A stretch of DNA of 64,000 nt from contig NC_133386.1 of NCBI RefSeq assembly GCF_047511655.1, positions 125,731,866-125,795,865 on the forward strand, written 5' to 3'. Positions 35,378 to 46,612 of the stretch are shown here, piece after piece. How positions within the stretch are numbered: the first letter of the stretch is position 1; each line of letters opens with the position of its first letter. Source of the stretch: Castor canadensis. Lineage: Eukaryota; Chordata; Mammalia; Rodentia; Castoridae. Both the position numbers and the translations under genes were made by a program. The notes below the pieces were generated by a model that searched no databases, had not been told where the DNA came from, and worked only from the letters and a program-made list of their open reading frames with translations.

Positions 35378-35825
35378 TATTCCTTACACAAAATAAACCA
35401 GACACAAAGAGACAAAGGCTGTATGAACTCACTAATACATAAAATCTAAAACAAACAAACACACACGCAGTTGAACTCATGAAAGCAGAAAGTATAACAG
35501 GGGTTTCTAGAGAGTTGGGGAAATAATGGTTACAGATTATAAGGGTTCAATCAGGCAGGATAAATAGGTTCTGGCAGCCTAATATAGTGTGGTAACTAGT
35601 TAACAATACTGTATTGTATACTTGAAATTTGCTTAAAGGCTTGATTTTAAGTGTCCTTAACATTCACCAAAAAAGTTGTAATGAGTGTGATGATAGATAT
35701 GTTAAGTAGCTTCATTGAGGTAATCATTTTACAATGCATGTTATACCAAGACATCTTTTCACACACCTTAAATATACATAATTTTTATTACCCAACTGTA
35801 CCTTAAAAAGTTGGGCAGTGGGGGA
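35378..35825 (+). mobile_element. Old L1 3' end (L1MA/L1MB-like)
   Basis: 'gtatgaactcactaatacat', 'ggggtttctagagagttggg', 'acaatactgtattgtatact' and 'acacaccttaaatatacata' follow the sense 3' UTR of old mammalian L1. Confidence 0.75.
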
Positions 35826-37707
35826 AAGAAAGTGAGTATAGTCACTTTATTGATAAACATATAGTGATTTTCTCACCTAAGTCAAAATTATATCAGATTC
35901 TGAAGATACAAAGATAAATAAAATATGGTCTTTGATACTAGGTTTCTTGCAGTTTAATGAGGAATCTTCAAAAAGTGATGTAATTGAAGGAGAGTTTATT
36001 ACCATGAAAATTAATGATACACTATTAACAGAAAAAATTAGAAATAACTTTATTCATCTTTCAAATATGTGAAAAATTTGTAGAAAGATTAAAAGAATAT
36101 AAACTAAAATTAATATGTGCTTTGGAAATATACAAATGTTTTATTGTTGAGATTCCTTATATTGTTAGAATTTTGGAAATTTTAGCATTAGGTAAATCAC
36201 TTTAGGTAGCATCACTTTAACAATAGTTAAAATTATAAACTTTTAATCAATCTACATTGGGTATATGTATTTGCCCAAAATTTTATTCAGTATATTTTAT
36301 TTGAATTACTCATGGAGTGGTTTGTATGTTGTTAAGTGAATTAACAAGTTCCTGATTGTACTCAGTGACATATCTGAAAGGATCAATCAAGTATTCTTTC
36401 TTCTTCCATCTTTTATAGAAATCTGAAATAGTACAACATCTATTTTCATCTCATTGTCACTATTAAATATACAATATAATGTTGCTAAAATATAAGAGGT
36501 TAATGTCTCTCTATTTAAGACTACAGAACACTTAAAATAGTTCCAAATTTATAATATGCAAAACTAACTTTAATACCCAATTAATTATGATTCACTGCCT
36601 AGCTCTGATATTTTGAATGCAAATAGATTTATTAAAATGCATGGATGATAATTTAATGGCTGGCTGGTTGACATCGTTCCTACTCCTCCATGGTTGAACT
36701 TTGAAAATACATTTTAATGAACAATTATCATTTTGTATGCAGTAAGTGCCCTGTTGAGCAAATAGGTAGACAGTGCTATATTATCCAGAGCAGGTAGACT
36801 TTTCTATTTTCCTTATGGTAGAAACTAAGACATTTGTTTGCTAACGTCTAGTCTTTTAAGCACAGTTCGTATTATTTCTGAGCTTATTTCCACAGTTTCT
36901 ATTATATCAGGGGCCACAAGTATATTTTCAGAACCAGTTATGGATCTGTGGATTTAATTATGTTACTCTAATTCTAATTAATTCATTTTTAAAGTTTAAT
37001 TAATATATAACATGATAATCAAAGTCAAAATAACTGAATTGCATAAAATAGGACTCCTACTATTATGAAATTATTGATGTGATTAAGCCAAATCTATGTT
37101 GATATTAGCCATGAATTTGGTAGTTTTCTTTCCAGTAATCCAAGTTTGCCATGATCTTGCTACAGTATGGTGCAGACTGATGGTAACTGTTCACTCAAGC
37201 TTAAATACTGAGTGAGAATATTCTGGGTCTGTGGCTTCTGATATTTGTAGAATGGAAATGGCAAAATCCAGGAATCTCACAAGCCATTGACCCCCTTCCC
37301 TCTAACCTGCAATGAAAATTGGGACAAGGGGACTCATTTCCTTGCCTTGCAGTGCATTTCCTTGCACCTATCCCTGAAGTCTACTACTATTCCAATGTAG
37401 GAACTGTACAGCAAAGAAAATTGGCAGTCATATGATTTCTTAATTTGTAATATTTCTGAGCATTTGTAGTATCTCAAAATTTCATATTAGCATTCTAAAT
37501 GTACAAAACACTGTGTTGGCAGAGTTATAGTTAAATGGAGATAATATATAATAGCTGTAATGATGGCATACTGTTAATTGACTTTTAAAATTGTTTATAT
37601 TTAAATCAACATTTTCTATTTTCTTCTAGGTACTGTGCTACATCTTAAAGACATAAGTGCAAAAAGCATACCACTCCTTACTCTCAAAGAATTCACTGTT
37701 GTTATCA
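35826..37707. other. Unique AT-rich non-coding DNA
   Basis: No gene or repeat that I can name was seen in nearly 1.9 kb. It is mostly strongly AT-rich. Confidence 0.5.
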
Positions 37708-37720
37708 AGAAAGGTTGTGA
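37708..37720. repeat. Target-site duplication, left copy (13 bp)
   Basis: 'agaaaggttgtga' is repeated exactly at 38435-38447. Confidence 0.9.
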
Positions 37721-38434
37721 CAATAGCCAAGTTATGGAAATAGCCAAGATGCCCCACTACTGACGAATGGATCAAGAAAATGTGGTACCTATACACAATG
37801 GAATTTTATGCAGCCATGAAGAAGAATGAGATGTTATCATTCGCTGGTAAATGGATGGAATTGGAGAACATCATTCTGAGTGAGGTTAGCCTGGCCCAAA
37901 AGACCAAAAATCGTATGTTCTCCCTCATATGTGGACATTAGATCAAGGGCAAACACAACAAGGGGATTGGATTTTGAGCACATGATAAAAGCGAGAACAC
38001 ACAAGGGAGGGGTGAGGATAGGTAAGACACCTAAAAAATTAGCTAGCATTTGTTGCCATTAACACAGAGGAACTAAAGCAGATGCCTTAAAAGCAACTGA
38101 GGCCAATAGGAGAAGGTGACCAGGAACTAGAGAAAAGGTTAGATAAAGAATTAACCTAGAAGGTAACATACATGCACAGGAAATTAATGTGAGTCAACTC
38201 CCTGTATAGCTATCCTTATCTCAACAAGCAAAAACCCTTGTTCCTTCCTATTATTGCTTATACTCTCTCTTCAACAAAATTAGAGATAAGGGCAAAATAG
38301 TTTCTGCTGGGTATTGAGGGGATGGTGGGGAGAGGGAAGGGGAGGAGTGGGTGGTAAGGGAGGGAGTGGGGGCAGGGGGGAGAAATGACCCAAGCATTGT
38401 AGGCACATATGAATAATAAAACAATTAAAAAAAG
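37721..38434 (+). mobile_element. Young-family L1, 5'-truncated
   Basis: About 0.7 kb, holding the last ORF2 codons ('caatagccaagttatggaaa' onward), the 3' UTR with a G-rich tract (38317-38380), 'gacccaagcattgtaggcac' and an A-rich tail. It is flanked by an exact 13-bp duplication. It closely resembles the copies at 9.8 and 30.4-31.1 kb. Confidence 0.93.
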
Positions 38435-38447
38435 AGAAAGGTTGTGA
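38435..38447. repeat. Target-site duplication, right copy (13 bp)
   Basis: Exact partner of 37708-37720, just after the A-tail. Confidence 0.9.
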
Positions 38448-38579
38448 ATCAAGAACTCTGTATTAAGTGATAAAAATATAGATGAAGGTTCAAAAATATA
38501 GAGAAAATATAGAGGAATACTGAGGAATGTTCTACACTACCTGGGAAAAAGAGACCAAAAGGAGCTAGTGATTTTGGTG

Positions 38580-38722
38580 GCGTTTAGTTTTTTGAGCTCC
38601 CTGTATATTCTCATTATTAGTACCTTGGCAGAAGTATAGCTGACAAAGATTTTTCTGTCATTCTGTAGGCTGCTTCTTCAATCTGGTGACCATTTCTTTC
38701 GTTGTGCAGAAGGTTTTTAGTT
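38580..38722 (-). mobile_element. Short L1 ORF2 fragment, minus
   Basis: 'tttttgagctccctgtatat', 'accatttctttcgttgtgca' and 'gaaggtttttagtt' match the antisense of the L1 ORF2 C-terminal region, also seen at 23.8-24.0 kb, but more diverged. Confidence 0.7.
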
Positions 38723-39309
38723 ACAACAATAACATGATAATGATAAAATAATATAAAATGAAATAAAAAAGAAACTAGTAAGAGACTGATCAATTTGGAG
38801 GAGTTATTATATAGAACTTCTGTGGCATTCAATTCCATATTTTATGTAAAACAGGAACACTAGTAGGGACACTACTAGTTTTAAAAGAGTCAGCAACTAG
38901 ATTTGGTTTTAAGATAGTGGGTAGATAGACAAATTCATCATTATACCAATTTCAAAGTGTTTTTGGATCAACAGTTATGTAGTGGAGTGGATGTCAGTTT
39001 GTTTTCTCTTCGACAAACATTACCTCCTTTTGTTTAAGTTTAACTAGAGACTTTCAACTTATATTGAAAGTACCAAAAAGTCCCTCAAGAAGAAAAATCT
39101 GCATGTGAAAATGTGCATTCTAGTCTTCACATAGATCTAGGTGGAAATGAAATCCAAAGGGCTTTGGGGCTCTCTAAAGTGAAGTTCTTTTGTGGATGGT
39201 ATTCTTTTTTTCCCTCTGATTTATTTTTAAAATTTTGATCACTTATTTTTGCCAAAAACAAAGCAAATTCACTGAAACTACTAGTTGAGATTACATTTCC
39301 ATTTGCCTT
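38723..39309. other. Unique non-coding DNA
   Basis: No gene or clear repeat was recognised. Confidence 0.5.
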
Positions 39310-39314
39310 AGATT

Positions 39315-39955
39315 ATAGTTATTATGCCTATTTTTTAAATTGACAAAATTGTTACATATACAATGATGCTTTCAAATATGTACACATTGTGGAATGTTCA
39401 ATTGACACAATTAGTCAACATTACCTCACCTAATTATATTTTTGTGGTGAGAACAGTTAAAATTTTCTCTTAGCAATTTTCAAAATACAATACATGGTTA
39501 TTAACCATCACCATTTGATAAAGTAGCTGTGTTTTTGAAGACTACCAAGGGTTTGCTTTAGTAAAGCAAGGCAAGGCAGGGAACAGAGAGACTCTAAAAT
39601 AGATCTCTTTATCTTATTCCTCCTGACCTAGGTTTTGTATCCTTTGACCGGCATCTTCTCAGTTCATAGTTCCAGATTCTAGAAGCTACCATTTTTCTCT
39701 TTATATCTATGCATTCAACAGTCTAAGATTCTTCATGTAAGTGAGATCTGTTGTCTTTTTGTGACTGGCTTTTTGCACTTAATGTAATATCCTCTAGGTT
39801 CATTACTGTTGTTGCAAGTGACATTTCTTTGTTTGTAAAGGCTGAATAGTACACCATTGTGTGATTATACATTGCACTTTACTTATCCATTCAATGACTT
39901 GTGAACATCTGCTTGACTCATTTTGTACAGAGGCCAATTCCTACTCTCAAGCCAA
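39315..39955 (-). mobile_element. Old L1 3' end, minus (L1MA/L1MB-like)
   Basis: 'tgtggtgagaacagttaaaa', 'ctcttagcaattttcaaaat', 'tgtatcctttgaccggcatc' and 'gctgaatagtacaccattgt' are antisense to the old L1 3' UTR and ORF2 end, with landmarks that recur at 35.4-35.8 and 61.5-61.7 kb. Confidence 0.75.
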
Positions 39956-40078
39956 GTTTATTAAAGAGCTAAGATGCTTTAATATGCTAATGTGTTTACT
40001 CTGGGGAACAATGCCATGAAGATTCAGAATAAGGGACATTGTGCTTTTTTCATGTATATAGCATTAAATTTAATAGGA

Positions 40079-41130
40079 ACATTTTTTCTCTTAAATGCTG
40101 AGCCTTTTGAGTTCTGTTTAGGAAGCATTCCCTATACCTATCTGATCCAGTGTATTTCTTACTGTTTCCTGAAGTTGTTTCAAAGTTTTGGGCCTTATAT
40201 TAAGGTCTTTGATCAACTTTGGGTTGATATTGGTACATGCTGAAAAACATGGATCTAGTTTCAGTCTTTTACATGTGGATATCCAGTTTTCCCAGCAGCA
40301 TTTGTTAAAGAGGCCATCTTTTCACCATCGTGGGTTTTGGGCTCCCTTGTTGAAGATCAGTTGGCTCTAGATGCATGTGTTTATGTCTCGGTCTTTTATT
40401 CTGATCCATTGGTCTTCCTGCCTATTTTTGTGTTAATACCATTCTATTTTTATTGCTATGGTTCTGTAGTATAGTTTGAAGTTGGGTATTATGATACCTC
40501 CACCATTGAACTTTTTGCTCAGAATTGCTTTGGCTATTCAAAGTCTTTTGTGTTTCCACATGTATTTCAGGATTGATTTTTCTATTTCTGTGCAGAACAT
40601 CTTTGAAATTTTGACAGGGATTGTGTCAAACATGTAGATTGCTTTTGGTATATGGCCATTTTCATAATGTTGATTCTACTAATCCATGAGCATGGAAGGT
40701 CTTTCCATTTTCTGATCCCTTCTTAGATTTCTCTCTTCAGTGGTTTATAGTTTTCATTAAAATGGTCTTTGGTTTCTTTTGTTAAATTTATTCCAAGACA
40801 CTTTATTATTTTTGAGGCTATTGTAAGTGGGATTGTCTCCCTGATTTCTTTCTCAGTCTATTAATTGTTGGTATATAGCAAGTCTACTGATTTCTGTATG
40901 TTAATTTTGTATCTTGTTACTTTGCTTAAAGAATTTATGATTTCTAATAGTTTTTTTGGTAGTGTTTTTAGGGTCTCTTACATATAGGATTGTGTCATCT
41001 GCAAATAGGATAGTTTGACTTCTTCCTTCCCTATTTGAATCCCTTTTATTGCTTGCTCTTGTCTTATTGCTCTGGCTAGGATTTCTAAAACTATATTAAA
41101 TAGGAGTGGAGAAAGTGGACAGCACTGCAT
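40079..41130 (-). mobile_element. Inverted 5' part of a twin-primed L1
   Basis: Read on the minus strand this is ORF2 from the RT 'PLSPLLFNI' region (about 41110) down to the stretch just before 'ANKWDLIKLKSF'-type sequence. Plus-strand landmarks are 'aagtggacagcactgcat', 'aggtctttgatcaactttgg' and 'agttttcccagcagcatttg'. The L1 order continues directly into the plus-strand piece at 41131, with about 14 nt shared ('aagagaaagaatg' here reversed at 40083-40095). Confidence 0.85.
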
Positions 41131-42305
41131 CTAAGAGAAAGAATGAACAAATGGGACTGCATCACACTAAAGAGCTTCTGCACAGCAAAGGAAATAGTCA
41201 CCAGACTCCAGAGGAAGCCCACAGAATGGGAAAAAATCTTCCTCAGCTACTCATCCAATAAGGGATTAATATCCAGAATCTACAGGGAACTCAAAAACTG
41301 AACCTCAAAGAATCAATACTCTAATGAAGAAATGGGCACATGAATTAAACAGAGAATTCTGAAAGGAAGAGGTACAAACGGCCAGTAGATACATGAAGAA
41401 GTGTTCAATTTCCCTGGTTATAAAAGAGATGCAAATCAAAACAACACTTAGATTTTTATCTTACTCTAGTTAGAATGGTCATAATCAAGGGTAATAACAA
41501 CAACAAATGGTGGTGAAGATGTGGCAAAACAGGAACCCTTACACACTGTTAGTGGGAATGCAAATTAGTACAACTACTACAGAAAGCTTCATGGAGATTC
41601 CTCAAAAAGCTAATGGTAGAACTGCCATATGATCCAGTTATACCACTCCTGGGCATCTACCAAAAGGAATGTAAGACAGGATATAGTAGAGACACCTGTA
41701 CACCAATGTTAATAGCAGCACTATTCACAATAGCCAAGCTATGAAAACAATCCAGGTGCCCTACAATTAATAAGTGGATCAAGAAAATGTGGTACATGTA
41801 CACAATTGAGTATAACTCAGCCATAAGCAATGATGACATGTGTTTTGAAGAAGGTAGAGGATACAAGGATGTGTATTAAAAGCTGTTGAAAAATGGGGCG
41901 GGGTAGGTGAAGGTTGAAGGGAGAGTAATGGAAGGAATTGGATGGACCAAAGTAAAGTATACCATCAGTGGGCATACATTGAGACACCCCTTTGAACATG
42001 AGCTCAAATATTAATAATGAAAAACGACTGTAAAGTAGGTACAGTGGATGTGTGGGTACTAGTGGGAGAAGAGAGGGTGAATGAAGGAGATTAAGGTAAT
42101 GGTATATGGTTGATGGACTTCATATACCTATATGAAACAGAACTAAGAAACCTCTTGCAATTGCTTTAAATGGAGCAGGCAGGGGGTCGAGGGACAGAGA
42201 TGATGGAAGCAATGTAACTGTCGTACAATTTAAGTCTAATCAGAGTTGTCACTATGAATCCACCCCCATATAATGTTTATATCCTAATAAAAATTTATTT
42301 AAAAA
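41131..42305 (+). mobile_element. 3' part of the twin-primed L1
   Basis: Sense ORF2 C-terminus ('gagcttctgcacagcaaagg', 'gaatgggaaaaaatcttcct', 'tatgatccagttataccact') and a 3' UTR ('tggacttcatatacctatat', 'cctcttgcaattgctttaaa', 'gggggtcgagggacag') end in an A-rich tail near 42290-42307. The 3' UTR matches 965-1275 (minus). Weak flanking similarity ('aataggaacattt' at 40072, 'aatagaaaattt' at 42306) may be a decayed duplication. Confidence 0.85.
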
Positions 42306-42319
42306 AATAGAAAATTTGC

Positions 42320-44530
42320 TAAAGATTCTGTAAGTTGAATCTATGCATATTGTATATGTGGGTATATTTTGATAGTAAAGTCAATTTGTTTATTTGAATC
42401 TGAACATAGTGTATACGTTAAGATTAGTTCTAGCAACGTATAACAAAATGCCAAGCATAACAAAGATAGAAATTTGATCTCCTTTATGTGAATAAGTCCA
42501 GAGGTTTGGAAAGCAAAGCTGATGTAGCAGGTGCAGACACCACAGCCCAGGCTTGTTTTTTCTATCCAGCTGTCCAAGAAGTAAAAGCAAAGGGTATTTC
42601 TCTCAGCTGAATCGACTCTCTTAAAATAATCTTCTTAGAAATCTCACACAACTCATTTATTTTTGTGTTTTTGGCTAGAACTTGTCACATGTCAACATTA
42701 ATGATAAGGGAAGATAGTATATCTAATACCAAGATACATCACAGATTCAAATAAATAAAATGGGTTTATTTTCCAAGAAAAAGGAGGAGAATAGATTTTG
42801 CATGGAAAACGATCAGTTTTACCACAGATTGATTCTTTTGTTTGCAAATAACAAAAACCTAACTAAAAGTTATGACAATGAAGGTTTTTTTAATCTCATG
42901 TAACTATAAATGAATTACAATATATTTTTAGGGTTGATAATGGTCTGTTCTCCCAAATGCTGGCATGTCTTCTTGGGTAGCTTTTCTTGAGGTCTAAGTT
43001 TCAGACTTTCCATGCAAATTGCCATATACAGAAGCAGAAAAAGACATGTTCTCTCCATTTTTAAACAGAAAATATCAGAAATATTATTTCAAAACTTCTG
43101 TACAGTTTCCCACCAGTCTTTCCATCACCTCTCATTGCCCAGCATCATATTCCAGGCTCATGCCTGCAGGACCAGCTACATAATTTGCATGGCCAAAGGC
43201 AAAATGAAGTGCATGACTCCTTGCTCAAAATTAAGAATTTCAAGATAAAAATAGCATCACATTAAGTCAAGCATGAAGGCCTTCTAACTATGCCCATAAA
43301 CTCAAACCTTTATGCCTGAACAGATCAGCTAGCAAGGAGAGTGAGCTCAGCAGGATTGGCTAGAATTTGCAAAGATTCACATTCTGGGCTGACAGGATCT
43401 TCAACCTATAAAGGATATGCCCTATATAAAAGAAAATAAACAAACTCAGGATTGTGTTATGAAGGAAAATGATACCAATGCTTGTTGTATAGGCAATCTT
43501 GGTTTGTAGCTTAAGATATTGTGATGGATTTGGAGTTACCTTCTCCTGGAAGGAAAAAATAATGTTGATCACTAAACGATCATAAATGATGTTAAAAGAG
43601 CATATCTGATTACTCAAACAACTGTAAATAAAATCAATGTAATAAAATAAGACCTACTAGATTTGATTTTCAATTATTCATAGTCAAAGAGTATGCATAG
43701 ATGTGTCCCTTGTGAAGTACGTAAATATGAAGATCACGTCCTTAAACATGTATTGAGATTGATGAAAAACTCAACTGGGATGACAGACAGAGGATAATAT
43801 CAAGCATTGGGTATCATTTTCCTTCACAATAGTCTGTCTCTGGATTGTAAGATTATATAAAGAGAACTATATAAAGACTATATAAAGAGAACATTCTAAA
43901 GTAGAAACACAACTCAGGTGTGTGACTGGCCCTTAAGGTCAAACTCTAGCATGCAACAAAACAATGTAATTCTTTCAAGTTCCAAACTCATGTTTTGAAT
44001 TATTTAGTGAGATTGTTGAAAACTATAATGTACTTGACACATTTTGTCTAAGGCTAGTCCATCATTTCAAAGCAAAAGCTTTCTTTATCATCTTGAAAAT
44101 AAATAAAAGTTGAGTCTTTGCTACAACTCTCAGTAAACTGAGATGGAAAGAAATCCATAAACCTATTTATCAAAGATTTATTGGGGGAAGATTACAGGAA
44201 CATAACAAAAATGGGCTTTATTATGGAGGTTATGGTAATCAATGACATGTCTCTTTAGGATGAAAATGCTAAGGAAGATGGATCATCTTCTATAGCAATG
44301 GGGTGAAAAAATTGGAGCTAAGAGATGTGATAAGGAAAGAAATAACTGTCAAGTATTAGTGGAATGTTCTGTAGGTAGTCCTTTAAGACTAAAAAATCAT
44401 TTTCCCTAAGGATAACTTTTAGAAAACATTTGGACTAGAGCTGAATGAAAGCTATATAAAAAATGTAAGTGATAAAAATGTTTTAGATAAAAGGCACATA
44501 AAATGTTTAGGATAAAAGACAAATAAAAGC
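42320..44530. other. Unique AT-rich non-coding DNA
   Basis: No gene was recognised. 42420-42600 has a weak look of an old interspersed repeat ('agcaacgtataacaaaatgcc', 'aagtccagaggtttgg') but I could not assign it. Confidence 0.4.
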
Positions 44531-44534
44531 ATTT

Positions 44535-44690
44535 AGTCTTCTTTTAAATCTACCCATGAATTCTTTATTTTGCTTATTGTATCTTTTGGGTCTTGCATGT
44601 CAGTTGCATTATTTTTCAGGTAAATTGTTGGTTTTTATAAGTATCAGTTACCTTCTTAAATTTTCTGTGTCTATGTTTTATCAGGGAGAT
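44535..44690. repeat. First copy of a ~150-bp diverged direct repeat
   Basis: 'cttttaaatctacccatgaa', 'tttattttgcttattgta' and 'gtttttataagtatcagtta' align in order with 44972-45085. The pair may be two pieces of one old L1-related repeat. The family is uncertain. Confidence 0.6.
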
Positions 44691-44724
44691 AAGGTATAGA
44701 GAATTGCTTAGGGTCATTGTTATG

Positions 44725-44945
44725 AATTGAATTGTATTTCCCCCAAAATTTATATGTTGAAATACCCAAGATGTGACCTTATTTGGAAACAGGGTTATTG
44801 TACATATAAGTAGTTAAGATTAATAAGGCAATAAATTGGGCTACAATCCAACATGATTGATGTTCTTATGAAAAGAGGAAATTTGGACTTAGGGAGACAT
44901 ACATTTGAAGGCAGACAATATGAAGAGACAGATTAAGACAATAAT
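44725..44945 (+). mobile_element. MaLR-type (MLT1-like) LTR fragment
   Basis: 'ttatgaattgaattgtattt', 'cccccaaaatttatatgttg', 'gatgtgaccttatttggaaa', 'gctacaatccaacatgattg' and 'cttatgaaaagaggaaattt' match the 5' half of a mammal-wide MaLR LTR in sense. Confidence 0.75.
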
Positions 44946-44964
44946 TCCATTTTTTTCCTGTTGC

Positions 44965-45115
44965 ATTTGGTCTGCTTTTAAATCTACTTACTGAGCTCTT
45001 GATTTTGCTTATTGAAGAGTTTTTAATGTCATTCTTTCTTAGGTATGTTGTTATGTTTTATAAGTTCCAGTGACCTTCCAATATTTTTATGTTTGTCTTT
45101 TTCTTCTTAAACATA
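44965..45115. repeat. Second copy of the ~150-bp direct repeat
   Basis: 'gcttttaaatctacttactg', 'cttgattttgcttattgaag' and 'atgttttataagttccagtg' pair with the copy at 44535-44690 on the other side of the LTR fragment. Confidence 0.6.
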
Positions 45116-45194
45116 ACATCATAAAAGTTTAACATTTCTTCTAATTAGATATGTATTTTGATACTTTTTTTACTTTTTTGCTGCTACTTTTACT

Positions 45195-45741
45195 GTTTTT
45201 AAAGGACTGGTATCCAGTATACTTCTATCAACATTTGAAAATTTGTTTACAAAGTAATTCAAATCATACTTGTATGCATCTTATGGCCTCAAGGATCATA
45301 TGTGTGAAGTAAGCCTTGGTGATTGGCAGAATGATCAAGTTGTATTTAGAAAATTCAAGCTAAATACTGAGACGGTTCAGAGCAAAAATTTTCTGAACTT
45401 CCATGCCAAGGATATTATCTGTGACAGAATTTGTTCCATGGTAAAAAAATTGGAAGATATGATTAAAACTCATGTTAATCTCATGACTACCAATGGTTGT
45501 TTGTTTTGCTTTTGTGTTTGCTTTACTAAAAATGCAGCAACAAGATAAGCAAGACCTCTTATGCTTAGCACAAACAGGTCCACCAAATCTGGAAAATGAT
45601 GATGGAAATCATGACCCAAGAAGTGCAGATAAATTACATGAACAAATGGTCAATAAATTGGTTCCAAATGGCATTAGTAAAGACATAGAAAAGGGTTTTC
45701 AGGTGATTTATTCTCTTCATGATGTCTTCATTTGAAAGGAA
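45195..45741 (+). pseudogene. RPS3A: Processed RPS3A pseudogene, 5' part
   Basis: RPS3A (eS1) is a small-subunit ribosomal protein and a very common source of processed copies. The frame 45270-45548 reads '[20 protein letters not shown]', '...[17 protein letters not shown]', '[15 protein letters not shown]', which is RPS3A from about residue 58. An insertion/frameshift near 45535 leads to a second frame, with '[15 protein letters not shown]' and 'IYSLHDVFI', to 45735. Similarity upstream to 'KDWY' (about 45203) is faint. The copy is cut at 45741 by an L1 and resumes at about 46457. No introns, so it is mRNA-derived. Confidence 0.92.
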
Positions 45742-46455
45742 CACTCATATACTGCTGGTGGGAATATAAACTAGTACAACCACAAAAAAGAATGAAATTT
45801 TGTCAATTGCATGTAAATGGATGGAACTGGAGAACATCATTTTCAGTGAAGTTACCCTGGCTTAAAAGGCCAAAAGCTTCAGGTTTTCTCTCATAAGTGG
45901 AATATAGACTTAATACAAATACAGCAATAATATGAAAATCAGGTCACACTAAGGGGTAGGATAAAACAAGGAAACTGCGAAGATTAATATGTTTGATGTA
46001 CTCTCTATACAGAGAATTTTTAAACCACCTGAAACCACCATAAGAAAGGGACTAAGGCAGGGTGAAGAAAAATAGAGGAGATAAACTAACTGAGGTTATA
46101 ATACATATATACATGGAAATGTCACAAGTTAACTCCCTGTGTAGCTACCTTTATCTCAAACAAGCAAAAATGTCATTTTTTTCTTTTATCTTCTCCAAAA
46201 TTGGAGAATAGGTCCTGCTCAGGGAGGGGGTTGGCATCAGTGGGAATGGGGAAAAGGATAGGAGGGTGGATAAGGTACAAATACTGTGTACACATGTATG
46301 TAAATGCAAAAATGATGCCTGTTGAAACTATTCCAGGAATGGAGGGGCGATAAACGAGAGTAGTGGAGAGGTGAATTCAAGTGTGATATAGTTATATATT
46401 ACAAGAATTTTCCAAATGCCACAATGTACCCCCATCCAGCACAACAATAAAAAAG
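45742..46455 (+). mobile_element. L1 inserted within the RPS3A pseudogene
   Basis: It starts with ORF2 C-terminal sequence 'tatactgctggtgggaatat', has an internal deletion after 'ctagtacaacca', then 'tggatggaactggagaacat' and the intermediate-family 3' UTR ('tgtacacatgtatgtaaatg', 'aactattccaggaatgg', 'ccacaatgtaccc') and an A-rich tail (46442-46454). The 3' UTR matches 33610-34155. Host sequence on each side is contiguous RPS3A, so the L1 is the younger event. The junction duplication is too short or decayed to define. Confidence 0.88.
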
Positions 46456-46612
46456 TAAAGTAAAAATACAGAAGCCCAAGTTCAAATTGAGAAAGTTTAT
46501 GGAGCTTCAGGGTGAAGATAATAAAAGTCATGATGAGTTGGGTACTAAAGCCAAGTTACCAGTACAAGGGTCTGTTTAAAATTTGGGTTTTAACAGTGAG
46601 AAAAGCCTTATC
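46456..46612 (+). pseudogene. RPS3A: Processed RPS3A pseudogene, 3' part
   Basis: It resumes with sequence for 'KPKF-L-KFMELQGE' ('gaagcccaagttcaaattga', 'atggagcttcagggtgaa') and reaches the native-position stop TAA at 46577-46579 after 'caagggtctgttt'. The following 30-odd bases resemble the short RPS3A 3' UTR ('agaaaagccttatctgtgaac'). Together with 45195-45741 this accounts for most of the 264-residue protein, with the N-terminus lost or too diverged. Confidence 0.9.

Noticed and set aside
45195-46455. Chimeric RPS3A-L1 retrogene made by template switching
   Set aside because: The RPS3A sequence resumes after the L1 and reaches its own stop, so the L1 was inserted into an existing pseudogene.
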